A stretch of DNA of 64,000 nt. Origin: Fimenecus sp964540535 (lineage in GTDB: Bacteria > Bacillota > Clostridia > Oscillospirales > Acutalibacteraceae). Shown piece by piece: positions 42,222-51,289 of the stretch; the first letter of the stretch is position 1, and each line of letters begins with the position of its first letter. Both the position numbers and the translations under genes were made by a program. The notes below the pieces were generated by a model. The model was not told where the DNA came from. It saw nothing but the letters and a program-made list of their open reading frames with translations, and searched no databases. The DNA lies in contig CAZIMO010000010.1 of assembly GCA_964540535.1 (NCBI GenBank), positions 11,728 to 75,727 on the forward strand. The letters are read 5' to 3'.

Positions 42222-43145
42222 TTACATCATGCTTGCGATTTCAGCAGCAAAATTTTCTTCCTTCTTTTCAATGCCTTCGCCTTTTTCAAAACGAACAAAG
42301 CTTGTAACCTTGATATCAGCGCCAAGCTCCTTGGCAACTGCGTTTACATAGCCGTTAACGGCACCGTCGAAGAGATCTGAACGAACGAACTCTTGACAAA
42401 GAAGGCAGTTTTCTTTATAGTACTTACCGATTTTGCCTTCAACGATTTTAGCAAGAACCTGATCAGGCTTATTAGCCATTTTGGGGTCTTCCTTCATCTG
42501 TGCGATAAGGATTGATTTTTCTTTCTCAAGAACTTCAGCAGGAACGCTTGCTTCGTCAAGATAGCTTGGATTCATAGCTGCAATCTGCATTGCAACATTC
42601 TTACCCATAGCGTCAAATTCAGCCTTTGCAGCAGTAGCATCATCAACATCAAATGCCACAAGAACGCCTACTGTGCCGCCTGCGTGAATATAAGTTGCTG
42701 TATGACCTTCAACAAGAGCAAATCTACGAACCTTCATATTCTCACGAAGAGCAAGGAACACCTCTTGAACTTCTTCATCAACTGTTTTGTCTGAATCAAC
42801 TGCTTTTGTAGCAAGAAGAGCTTCAACATCAGCAGGTTTAGCAGCAACAACAGTTTTTGCAACCTTGTTTGAAAGATTAACAAAAGGCTCACCCTTTGCA
42901 ACAAAGTCGGTTTCGCAGTTAATTTCAACAAGAGCGCCCGCATTAGCGTCGCTGTATGCTGCAACTACACCTTCTGCAGCAATACGGCTTGCCTTTTTAG
43001 CAGCAGAAGCAAGACCTTTTTCTCTAAGAATATCAACAGCCTTGTCCATATCGCCGTCAGCTTCAACAAGAGCTTTTTTACAATCCATCATACCAACGCC
43101 GGTCTTCTCACGAAGAGCCTGCACATCTTTTGCAGTAAATGCCAT
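42222..43145 (-). CDS. tsf: Translation elongation factor Ts
   Basis: 307 aa from ATG 43145 (GGAGG upstream). The longer open frame includes the rpsB-tsf spacer. N-terminal UBA-like domain with ALREKTGVGMMDCKKAL, the conserved ETDFVAKGEPF, and paired core domains. It releases GDP from EF-Tu. A hairpin in the spacer suggests transcription is partly attenuated between the genes. Confidence 0.97.
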   Translation of the reverse strand: MAFTAKDVQALREKTGVGMMDCKKALVEADGDMDKAVDILREKGLASAAKKASRIAAEGVVAAYSDANAGALVEINCETDFVAKGEPFVNLSNKVAKTVVAAKPADVEALLATKAVDSDKTVDEEVQEVFLALRENMKVRRFALVEGHTATYIHAGGTVGVLVAFDVDDATAAKAEFDAMGKNVAMQIAAMNPSYLDEASVPAEVLEKEKSILIAQMKEDPKMANKPDQVLAKIVEGKIGKYYKENCLLCQEFVRSDLFDGAVNGYVNAVAKELGADIKVTSFVRFEKGEGIEKKEENFAAEIASMM

Positions 43146-43169
43146 TTTCTTTTCCTCCAATATAATCAA

Positions 43170-43204
43170 TTTAAAAACAGCCCGTAACGAAGATGCCACG
43201 GGCT
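43170..43204 (-). terminator. Attenuator-like hairpin between rpsB and tsf
   Basis: AGCCCGT (43179-43185) pairs with ACGGGCT (43198-43204). Read on the minus strand, GTTTTTAAATT follows. It could lower tsf expression relative to rpsB. Confidence 0.65.
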
Positions 43205-43217
43205 ATAAAGTCAATAA

Positions 43218-43955
43218 TTACTCAGCAACTTTTTCTGTTGCTTCTTCAGCGTCAGCTTCAACTTCCATCTGCTCGCCCTGTCTGCCTTCGATAACGGCAT
43301 CAGCCATAGCACCGGCAATAAGCTTAACTGCACGAATAGCATCATCGTTACCGGGAATTACATAATCAGCATCATCAGGGTCGCAGTTTGTATCAACAAT
43401 AGCAATAACGGGAATACCAAGTTTCTTTGCTTCAGCAACAGCAATCTTTTCTTTTCTTGGGTCAACAATGAACATAGCAGCTGGCTGCTTCTTCATTTCT
43501 GTGATACCGCCGATATATTTTTCAAGCTTTTCGATTTCAAGCTCGTATTTTGCAACTTCTTTCTTGGGAAGAAGGTCGAATGTACCGTCTTCCTTCATAG
43601 CCTTGAGTTGAGCAAGTCTTTTAATTCTCTGCTTAATTGTTGTGAAGTTTGTAAGCATACCGCCAAGCCAACGAGCATTAACATAAGGCATACCGCAACG
43701 CATTGCCTCTTCCTTAACCGAGCTTTGAGCCTGCTTCTTTGTGCCTACAAAAAGGATTTCGCCGCCGTTTTCAGCAACTTCTCTTACTACATTGTAAGCT
43801 TCTTCAAGTTTTTTAACTGTTTTCTGAAGGTCAATGATATAAATACCATTTCTTTCAGTGAAGATGTACTCTGCCATTTTGGGGTTCCATCTTCTTGTTT
43901 GGTGTCCGAAATGAACACCTGCCTCAAGTAACTGTTTCATAGATACTACTGACAT
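43218..43955 (-). CDS. rpsB: Ribosomal protein S2
   Basis: 245 aa with the family opening EAGVHFGHQTRRWNP, the coiled-coil part, and IPVIAIVDTNCDPDDADYVIPG domain. An acidic C-terminal extension follows (EVEADAEEATEK). Component of the 30S subunit. First gene of the rpsB-tsf operon, with a consensus promoter and a structured leader. Confidence 0.98.
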   Translation of the reverse strand: MSVVSMKQLLEAGVHFGHQTRRWNPKMAEYIFTERNGIYIIDLQKTVKKLEEAYNVVREVAENGGEILFVGTKKQAQSSVKEEAMRCGMPYVNARWLGGMLTNFTTIKQRIKRLAQLKAMKEDGTFDLLPKKEVAKYELEIEKLEKYIGGITEMKKQPAAMFIVDPRKEKIAVAEAKKLGIPVIAIVDTNCDPDDADYVIPGNDDAIRAVKLIAGAMADAVIEGRQGEQMEVEADAEEATEKVAE

Positions 43956-44087
43956 TGTTTTTTCCTCCTTATTTTATCCTCTGCACGGGTCGCATTTTGA
44001 CGGGACATACTGTGTATGCAATTCCGATAAAATCACCGTACATGCGAATTTCTGAAAAATTATATCACAACTATTTTGTGAATGCAA
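43956..44087 (-). promoter_or_regulatory. rpsB promoter and structured leader
   Basis: Minus-strand promoter TTGCAT (44087-44082), 17 bp, TATAAT (44064-44059). The leader that follows has an 8-bp closing pair GATTTTATC/GATAAAAT (about 44033-44026 with 43978-43971) enclosing CATAC/GTATG and GACGGG-type elements, then AAGGAGG. It may be an autoregulatory S2-binding leader; that part is inference. Confidence 0.6.
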
Positions 44088-44124
44088 GTGTTTTTTTACA
44101 TTTTCTCCTTTAATTACCGCAAAA

Positions 44125-45129
44125 TCAATAATTAAATGTTTGGTCGCTTTTTTGGGTATTTACAAATATGTTTTTGCCGTCACTACCAACTGATATGTCG
44201 CCGTCATCCACAGTAATATAGTAATCAATATCTCTTTCTACTAAATTGTCTATAACGGCAACACGCGGATGACCGTAAGAATTACCTATTCCACAAGAAA
44301 TTACTGCAAATTTCGGATTAACAGCATCGATATATTTTTCAGTTGTAGCTGTTTTACTGCCATGATGTCCTGCTTTCAAAACATCTGCAGTTAAATCGAA
44401 TCCAGAATTGATTAAGTATCTTTCAATCTTACTCTCGGCATCGCCTTGAAAAAGAAATGATGTTTCACCGTATGTTGCTTTCATAACCACAGACATATTG
44501 TTAAGCTCCTTATACTGTTCACGAGGAGCTAATATATCTATTTTTGCAGTGCCTAAATTAAAGCTTTCTAAATCCTGCGCAGCAATTGCGTTCACGTTAC
44601 GCTCGGCAATAGTGTGTAGAATTCTGTTGTATGTTTCAGTATTGACGGCATTTTCATCTGATAGTTTTGGCATTATAATGTTTTTCACATCATAAAGCTT
44701 CATCAGTCTTTCAGCACCGCTCATATGGTCATCGTGCTGATGCGTAACAACTAAATAATCAATATTTTCAATTTCAAGTGCAAAAAGAGCTTCCCGTATC
44801 TTATACAGTTGACGGTAAGTACCTGTATCAATCACCATAACTTCACCGTCACACACAACTATTGTGCAATCGCTTTGGTCAACATCAAGATAGTAAACTG
44901 CAAAATTAGTATCTGCAACTTTAATTCCATCGACAGCTTTGAAAAAAACAGTAACTTTATTCCAATTTGTAATCCCGACTGCTTCAAGAACAGTGACGAT
45001 AAGTCCGAAAATACACAGCATAACAATTATAAAAGCTTTGCGGCGTTCTTTTCGTGTAAGAGAACAAAATATATATTTATGCGGATTATTTTCTCCGCTT
45101 TTGTACAGGCTTCTTTCCTTTTTTTGCAT
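44125..45129 (-). CDS. ComEC/Rec2-like metallo-beta-lactamase-fold protein
   Basis: 334 aa. A basic N-terminus, one membrane helix (about 32-52), then a metallo-beta-lactamase domain with YLDVDQSDCTIV, VIDTG, metal motif THQHDDHMSG (HxHxDH), FLFQGDAESK and AGHHGSKTATTEKY with YGHPR near the end. It matches the extracellular nuclease-like domain of ComEC without the ComEC channel, anchored outside the membrane. DNA uptake or nuclease activity is possible but unproven. Confidence 0.82.
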   Translation of the reverse strand: MQKKERSLYKSGENNPHKYIFCSLTRKERRKAFIIVMLCIFGLIVTVLEAVGITNWNKVTVFFKAVDGIKVADTNFAVYYLDVDQSDCTIVVCDGEVMVIDTGTYRQLYKIREALFALEIENIDYLVVTHQHDDHMSGAERLMKLYDVKNIIMPKLSDENAVNTETYNRILHTIAERNVNAIAAQDLESFNLGTAKIDILAPREQYKELNNMSVVMKATYGETSFLFQGDAESKIERYLINSGFDLTADVLKAGHHGSKTATTEKYIDAVNPKFAVISCGIGNSYGHPRVAVIDNLVERDIDYYITVDDGDISVGSDGKNIFVNTQKSDQTFNY

Positions 45130-46963
45130 ATTTTCCTCTTGAATTTTGATTTATATTACACGAATTATTTTTCGGTTTAATCAAACATTTCGGCGATGCA
45201 CCTATAAGATCGTTTCTGCCTGCCATTTTTAATGCTTCGTAAACTAAATCATAATTTTTAGGATTAAAAAATTGCATTAAAGCCCTTTGAAGTGCTTTAT
45301 CGTGAGGATTTTTCGCAACATATACCTTTTCTAAAGTATACGGATCTAACTCAGTATAATACATTGCGGTTGAAATAGTACCGGGTGTAGGATAAAAATC
45401 CTGTACCTGCTCAGGATGAAGCTTTTCGCTTTTTATGAATTCAGCAAGCTCAACGGCATCATTTAATGTTGCTCCGGGATGCGATGACATAAGATAAGGC
45501 ACAATATACTGTTCTTTACCAATTGATTTTGTATATGTGAAATATTTTTTTGAAAACTCCTTATATGCTTTTATATGAGGTTTTCCCATTTTATCAAGCA
45601 CAGCAGCAGAACAATGTTCGGGAGCGACTTTTAACTGACCGCTTACATGATACTTCACAAGTTCTTTAAAGAATTCGTCATTCTTATCACACAAAAGATA
45701 ATCATAACGAATACCCGAACGAATAAATACCTTCTTAACTCTTGGCAAATTACGAATATCACGCAGTATATCTAAATATTCCTCATGCGTTGAAATAAGT
45801 GCAGGACACGGCTCGGGTGCAAGGCATTTTTTACCCTTGCATAAGCCTTTTTTTAGCTGGACATCGCATGATGTTCTTCGGAAATTTGCAGTTGGACCTC
45901 CAACGTCGTGAATATAGCCCTTAAACCCGTCAAGCTGTGTCAAATATTTTGCTTCATTTATAATTGACTCTCTGCTTCTGCAAGTAACATACCGCCCTTG
46001 ATGAAAAGCGATTGAACAAAAATTACAGCCGCCAAAACAACCTCTGTTATGAGTTATAGAAAATTCCACCTCTAAAATTCCTGGTACTCCCCCATCTTTT
46101 TCATAGGAAGGATGATATGTTCTGACATACGGCAAAGCATAAATTTCGTCAAGTTCCTCTGTTGTCAACGGCTCCATAGGCTCATTTTGAACAAGCATCA
46201 TTTTACCGTGACGTTGTTTTATTGCCCTGCCGCGTATGTGATCCTGCTCATCCTGCTGAATTCTGCAAGAAACTGCATATTCTTTTTTAGACTTTAAAAC
46301 ATTTTCATAGGAGGGACACTCAACGCCTTTATATGGAGTATTCTCAACCGGAACAGCATAACAAGTGCCTTTTATATCAGTTAAATCTCTTATGTTTTCG
46401 CCGTCATTAAGTCGATGTGCAATCTGCGCAGTTTGTTTTTCCCCCATACCAAATGAGATTAAATCAGCATCGGAATCAAACAAAATTGAGGGTCTTATTC
46501 TATCATCCCAATAATCGTAATGAGCAAATCGGCGCAACGACGCTTCAAGTCCGCCGATAATAATCGGAACATCGCCGTATGCTTCACGGATTTTTCTGCA
46601 ATATACAATCACTGCACGGTCAGGTCTTAAGCCGAATTTTCCGCCTGGAGAATAAGCATCTGCGCTTCTTTTTCTCTTGGCAACTGTATAATGCGCCACC
46701 ATAGAATCAATATTACCGGAAGACACAAAAAAACCAAGTCTTGGTCTGCCAAAGACCTTAAAGGATTCAATACTATTCCAATTAGGCTGTGAAATGAAAC
46801 CCACTTTAAAGCCCTCATGCTCAAGAACTCTTGTAATAATTGCCGCCCCGAAACTGGGGTGATCAACATATGCATCACCCGACACATAAACAAAGTCTAC
46901 CTCATCCCAACCTCGTGAAACCATATCATTTTTTGAAATAGGCAAAAAAGTATTATTCTTCAC
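45086..46963 (-). CDS. YgiQ-family radical SAM protein
   Basis: About 625 aa from GTG 46963 (GAGGT 6 nt before), overlapping the ftsK end; the frame is open farther upstream, and ATG 46978 is an alternative. N-terminal B12-binding-like part with VSGDAYVDHPSFG, a radical SAM core with CFGGCNFC (Cx3Cx2C) and a C-terminal DUF3362-type region rich in Lys. The reaction of this family is not known. Overlaps the downstream MBL gene by 44 nt. Confidence 0.88.
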   Translation of the reverse strand: MKNNTFLPISKNDMVSRGWDEVDFVYVSGDAYVDHPSFGAAIITRVLEHEGFKVGFISQPNWNSIESFKVFGRPRLGFFVSSGNIDSMVAHYTVAKRKRSADAYSPGGKFGLRPDRAVIVYCRKIREAYGDVPIIIGGLEASLRRFAHYDYWDDRIRPSILFDSDADLISFGMGEKQTAQIAHRLNDGENIRDLTDIKGTCYAVPVENTPYKGVECPSYENVLKSKKEYAVSCRIQQDEQDHIRGRAIKQRHGKMMLVQNEPMEPLTTEELDEIYALPYVRTYHPSYEKDGGVPGILEVEFSITHNRGCFGGCNFCSIAFHQGRYVTCRSRESIINEAKYLTQLDGFKGYIHDVGGPTANFRRTSCDVQLKKGLCKGKKCLAPEPCPALISTHEEYLDILRDIRNLPRVKKVFIRSGIRYDYLLCDKNDEFFKELVKYHVSGQLKVAPEHCSAAVLDKMGKPHIKAYKEFSKKYFTYTKSIGKEQYIVPYLMSSHPGATLNDAVELAEFIKSEKLHPEQVQDFYPTPGTISTAMYYTELDPYTLEKVYVAKNPHDKALQRALMQFFNPKNYDLVYEALKMAGRNDLIGASPKCLIKPKNNSCNINQNSRGKYAKKGKKPVQKRRK

Positions 46964-49454
46964 TATGTACCTCGTCATCTTCACCGTAGGGCTTGTCTGC
47001 ACCGCCCTGTGCCAAAGCATTCATTTCATACCATTGTTGTTTAGATACCAAAACCTTACGGGGTTTAGCGCCTTCATAAGGACCGATAATACCTCTTGTT
47101 TCAAGTTCTTCAACTATACGGGCAGCTCTCGCATAGCCAAGCTTCAGCTTTCTTTGAAGAAGTGTTGTAGATGCTGACTGTGCTTCAATAACTACCTCAA
47201 TTGCCTTTGGTAGCATTTCATCAGCAGGACTTTCACCGTCATCATAATTTGATGCAGAGGAATCTTTTTTCTTTGTACCGGTATTTGCCGCCTGTCGGTC
47301 AATTTCTTTAATTACGGCATCATCATATGCTGACTGCTCTTGTGCTTTAAGGAAACTGACTACCTTATGAACTTCAGATTCATCAAGGTAACAGCCCTGT
47401 ACACGAACAGGCTTTGGTATACCTACGGGATAATAAAGCATATCGCCGTGCCCGAGAAGCTTTTCAGCACCTACAGAGTCAATAATTGTGCGGGAATCAA
47501 CTTGTGATGAAACATAAAGGGAAATTCGGCTTGGAATATTAGCTTTAATAAGACCTGTAATAACATCAACAGAGGGTCTTTGTGTCGCAATTACCAGATG
47601 CATACCTGCGGCACGGGCCATTTGCGCAAGTCGGCATATTGAATCTTCAACTTCGTTAGGAGCAGCCATCATTAAGTCTGACAACTCATCAATAAAAATC
47701 ACGATTTGAGGTAATTTCTTCTTACCTTCGCTTTCACAAATGCTATTGTATCCCGAAATATCACGCACACCGCTTTCAGAGAACATTTTGTATCTCTGTA
47801 GCATTTCAGTAACAGCCCAAGCAAGCGCACCCGAGGCTTTTCTCGGATCGGAAACTACAGGAACAAGGAGATGCGGAATACCGTTATACATAGTAAATTC
47901 AACAGCTTTGGGGTCAATCATTAAAAGCTTAACTTCATCCGGAGTAGCGTTATAAAGAATACTTACAATCATTGAGTTAAGACAAACTGATTTACCTGAA
48001 CCCGTTGTACCTGCAACAAGTAAATGAGGCATTTTTACAAGGTCACAGTATACAAAGTCACCTGTAATATCTTTTCCGAGTGCAACATTAAGTTTGGATT
48101 TCGCATTTTTATAAATCGGCTGCTCAATAACTTCACGCAAGGTTACAGATTGACGAATTTTATTGGGAATTTCAATACCGACGGCAGGTTTATTGGGTAT
48201 TGGAGCCTCGATACGAACACCCGAAGCTGCAAGGTTTAAGGCAATATCATCTGCAAGATTAGTAATTTTACTGATTTTAACACCTGCTGCAGGCTGAATT
48301 TCATAGCGTGTTACTGACGGACCTTTTGAAATTCCTATAATTCGTGTTTCAACACCAAAGCTTTTTAAAGTTGAGATTAGCTTTTCTCCGTTGCGTTTCT
48401 GTTCGTTTTCTAAATCGCCAGAATTAAAGTTTGCAGGAAGATTAAGAAGTTCAAGCGACGGTAATGAATAACGCTTTACAGGCTCTGAATTCCATTCTTC
48501 ATCAGTAAACTCGTCTTCATCCTCTTCTTTTTCATTATTTTCTTCTTTGCTGTCTAATGCAAGTTCAATTTGTTCGGGCTTATCAGAGCTTTTTTTGATT
48601 ATATCATCAAGATTTATAACCTTTTCTTCAACTAAAGTTTCATCTTCATTAGTCTCTGAATTTTTAATTTCTGTAAACGAAATTAAAACATCTTCATCAT
48701 TATTACTATCTTCTGTTTCATCATCAGCAAAAATCGGCTTTGCATCAGCGTTCAATTCAGGACCTAAATCGACATCGGGATTAAACTCTTTTTTGCGTCT
48801 TTCACGCTCTGCTGCTATTTGTTCGGCCTTTGCATTATATTCAGAAATTTTTTCGCCTGTAAATTCGCCTACCTTTTTAACAGGCTTTGAAATTCCTCTG
48901 AAAAGGTTTCCGAGAGTAAGCTTCGCCATAACCATTATGAGTACAAAAAGAACTACACCCATAATTACAAAAGCTGCAGGCTTATTGCCGCCTGTTATCA
49001 AAAGTACAATTCCGCCGAGCACAGCACCTAAAACACCGCTTCCCAGCATACTGCCGTCTATATAGAAAACATTATAAGCGTCTTTAATTGCCTCAAAGTA
49101 TGTACTTTCAGATTTGCACTGGGCAATATGAATAATACTACACAAAATAAGAATAAGTACTGTTACCTCAATCATCCTTGACTTAACTGTTCCCTCAGTC
49201 TTATCAAGCGCAAGCAATACAGTAACTACTAAAAGTAAAAGAGGAAAAATGAACGAAAAGAATCCGAACATACCGAAAAGGAATGTTCGTATAATTCCCC
49301 AAAGTCCTGCCGCATCAATTATTGCAAGACAGAACCAAAGGACTGAAATTGCAAACAGAATAATTGCGGTTAACTGTTTGTTAAAGACAATTCCACTGTT
49401 TTTCTTTGGCGTTTTCTTTTTATTTATAGGTTTTTTACTTCCTTGTTTTGCCAT
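46953..49454 (-). CDS. ftsK: DNA translocase FtsK/SpoIIIE
   Basis: 833 aa: four N-terminal membrane helices (about 25-180), an acidic linker (about 225-335), the motor with Walker A AGTTGSGKSVCLNSM and Walker B IVIFIDELSDLMM, and a C-terminal winged-helix gamma domain (LKLGYARAARIVEELETRG). It pumps chromosome DNA at division and into the forespore. Adjacent uppP and tepA; tepA-spoIIIE linkage also occurs in B. subtilis. Confidence 0.95.
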   Translation of the reverse strand: MAKQGSKKPINKKKTPKKNSGIVFNKQLTAIILFAISVLWFCLAIIDAAGLWGIIRTFLFGMFGFFSFIFPLLLLVVTVLLALDKTEGTVKSRMIEVTVLILILCSIIHIAQCKSESTYFEAIKDAYNVFYIDGSMLGSGVLGAVLGGIVLLITGGNKPAAFVIMGVVLFVLIMVMAKLTLGNLFRGISKPVKKVGEFTGEKISEYNAKAEQIAAERERRKKEFNPDVDLGPELNADAKPIFADDETEDSNNDEDVLISFTEIKNSETNEDETLVEEKVINLDDIIKKSSDKPEQIELALDSKEENNEKEEDEDEFTDEEWNSEPVKRYSLPSLELLNLPANFNSGDLENEQKRNGEKLISTLKSFGVETRIIGISKGPSVTRYEIQPAAGVKISKITNLADDIALNLAASGVRIEAPIPNKPAVGIEIPNKIRQSVTLREVIEQPIYKNAKSKLNVALGKDITGDFVYCDLVKMPHLLVAGTTGSGKSVCLNSMIVSILYNATPDEVKLLMIDPKAVEFTMYNGIPHLLVPVVSDPRKASGALAWAVTEMLQRYKMFSESGVRDISGYNSICESEGKKKLPQIVIFIDELSDLMMAAPNEVEDSICRLAQMARAAGMHLVIATQRPSVDVITGLIKANIPSRISLYVSSQVDSRTIIDSVGAEKLLGHGDMLYYPVGIPKPVRVQGCYLDESEVHKVVSFLKAQEQSAYDDAVIKEIDRQAANTGTKKKDSSASNYDDGESPADEMLPKAIEVVIEAQSASTTLLQRKLKLGYARAARIVEELETRGIIGPYEGAKPRKVLVSKQQWYEMNALAQGGADKPYGEDDEVHSEE

Positions 49455-49469
49455 TAAAATCTCTCCAAA

Positions 49470-50330
49470 TTATAATCCTATAACACTGCAAATAATTGTG
49501 AAAACACCGATTACAAGACAGTAATATCCAAAATATTTCCACATATCTTTTTTCAAAATCCACTGTAAAAGTTTTATACACGCAACACCTACAACTGCTG
49601 ACACAATAATGCCGATTATAGTTGGTAAAACTTCAAGCTGAGCGCCAGCTTCAATTGCATCTTTAAATTCAACTATATTTGCAACAATAATCGCAGGGAT
49701 ACCTAAAATAAAAGAATATTCAACCATATACTCTTTTGAAACACCACAAATCATACCTGTTGAAATTGTTGATCCGGAACGGGAAATACCGGGAAAACCT
49801 GCTGCAAATACTTGTGCCAAACCAACCGCAAATGCATCAGTAGTATTTACTTCTCTGTTGAGAATTTTTTTCTTTGAAATATATGTAGATGTGAGCAGTA
49901 ATACACCTGTAACAAAAAAGCAGAAACCTTCTACAAGAATACTGTCATCTTCTGAAAGTCCGCCGAGCCAATCCATAAGTTTCATATCATTGCCTACAGG
50001 AATTAAAAGAAGCAAAAGAGGTAAGCACGAGAAAAAGAACATTACAAGCATCTTCTTTTTGCCTTTTAACTCTTTGTACTTGAATTTGCCTGTAAAAATA
50101 TCTTTAATAAGTGAAAATGCTTCAACAACAAGTTCAAAGATAGTCTTATGGAAAACTACAAACACTGCAATAAGCGTTCCTAAATGAAGAAGAACCGAAA
50201 AGAGAAGCGACCCTTCCCCGCTCACATTAAGAAAGTGCTGAAACAGCGAAAGATGTCCGCTACTCGAAATCGGTAAAAATTCCGTAACACCTTGAACTAT
50301 ACCAAGAATTATTGCTTTGATTACTGACAT
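49470..50330 (-). CDS. uppP: Undecaprenyl-diphosphatase (BacA/UppP)
   Basis: 286 aa with about eight membrane helices. Both signature motifs are present: GVTEFLPISSSGHL near the N-terminus and AGFPGISRSGSTIS near residue 180. It recycles undecaprenyl pyrophosphate for peptidoglycan synthesis and gives bacitracin tolerance. 15 nt before ftsK in the same direction. Confidence 0.95.
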   Translation of the reverse strand: MSVIKAIILGIVQGVTEFLPISSSGHLSLFQHFLNVSGEGSLLFSVLLHLGTLIAVFVVFHKTIFELVVEAFSLIKDIFTGKFKYKELKGKKKMLVMFFFSCLPLLLLLIPVGNDMKLMDWLGGLSEDDSILVEGFCFFVTGVLLLTSTYISKKKILNREVNTTDAFAVGLAQVFAAGFPGISRSGSTISTGMICGVSKEYMVEYSFILGIPAIIVANIVEFKDAIEAGAQLEVLPTIIGIIVSAVVGVACIKLLQWILKKDMWKYFGYYCLVIGVFTIICSVIGL

Positions 50331-50345
50331 AATTTCATCTCCATT

Positions 50346-51068
50346 TTATTTTTCAGTTTCAGAATATAAATATGACATGGCATCCTTTAAATTGCCGATA
50401 TTGTCAATTAAACCTTCTTTTACAGCATTTTCTCCGTCAAGAACCGTACCTACATCCATTATTAGCTCTCCTGTTGCCATCATCAGCTCACGAAAACGCT
50501 CAGGTGGAATTTTAGAATTTTGTGAAACAAAACTCACAATCCGCTCCTGCATTTTATCAAAATAAGATAAAGTTTGCGGAACACCGAGTACTAAACCGTT
50601 CATTCTTACAGGATGTACAGTCATTGTAGCTGTAGGAACAATAAAAGAACGGTCAGCAGAAACAGCCAAAGGAATACCGATTGAATGACCGCCGCCTAAC
50701 ACTAATGACGCGGTAGGTTTTTTCATACCTGCAATAAGCTCTGCAATTGCAAGACCTGCTTCAATATCGCCGCCAACAGTATTAAGTATTATAAGTAAAC
50801 CGTCAATATCCTCGCTCTCTTCAACCGCAACCAATTGAGGTATTACATGCTCATATTTGGTGGTCTTATTGGAAGGCGGAAGAATATAATGACCTTCAAC
50901 TTGACCTATGATAGTTAAACAATAAATATATCTTCCGTTATTTCTAACGGAAAATACGCCGTTATCGGTAATTTGTGAATTAACATCCGCAGAACCCTCT
51001 TGATTAACTGCATCGTCAGCACAGTTAGTTTCTGCTGATAAAGAAGAGTCATTGAAATATATGCACAT
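50346..51068 (-). CDS. tepA: TepA-like ClpP-family serine protease
   Basis: 240 aa. After a variable N-terminus (~40 residues) comes a ClpP/crotonase fold with LNTVGGDIEAGLAIAE, catalytic Ser in GGGHSIGIPLA and His in MTVHPVRM, then an Asp/Glu-containing C-terminal helix region. It resembles the Firmicute translocation-enhancing protein TepA, which neighbours spoIIIE in bacilli. Substrate not known. Confidence 0.85.
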   Translation of the reverse strand: MCIYFNDSSLSAETNCADDAVNQEGSADVNSQITDNGVFSVRNNGRYIYCLTIIGQVEGHYILPPSNKTTKYEHVIPQLVAVEESEDIDGLLIILNTVGGDIEAGLAIAELIAGMKKPTASLVLGGGHSIGIPLAVSADRSFIVPTATMTVHPVRMNGLVLGVPQTLSYFDKMQERIVSFVSQNSKIPPERFRELMMATGELIMDVGTVLDGENAVKEGLIDNIGNLKDAMSYLYSETEK

Positions 51069-51211
51069 AAATTATCACCTTTCAAATTTTATTAAAATTA
51101 TTTTTACCTAAAAGGACAGAAATATTTATGTGCATTTTCTAAATATTGTATCATATTTAATTTTTAATATCAATATTTTGATGAAAATTACTTTTTAATC
51201 TCTATTATATA

Positions 51212-51268
51212 TTGACAAAATTGTATCAATGCTATACAATTTATAAAAGATTGTTAAAAAATTGAAAA
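51212..51268 (+). promoter_or_regulatory. acnA promoter with a possible Rex half-site
   Basis: TTGACA (51212-51217), 17-bp spacer, TACAAT (51235-51240). Just after the expected start point lies TTGTTAAAAAATTGAAAA (51251-51268). Its left half matches the clostridial Rex operator TTGTTAA-N4-TTAACAA, but the right half matches poorly. Regulation by Rex, encoded in the same operon, is an inference. Confidence 0.5.
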
Positions 51269-51289
51269 AGTCTTAAGGAGTGATAATCA

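Noticed and set aside
42787..43365. 192-aa plus-strand ORF opposite tsf/rpsB
   Set aside because: Ser/Ala-rich shadow of two highly conserved genes.
44059..44087. Rex-like palindrome TCACAA..TTGTGA in the rpsB promoter spacer
   Set aside because: The half-sites are in the opposite order to a Rex operator (TTGTGA..TCACAA), so it is probably chance.
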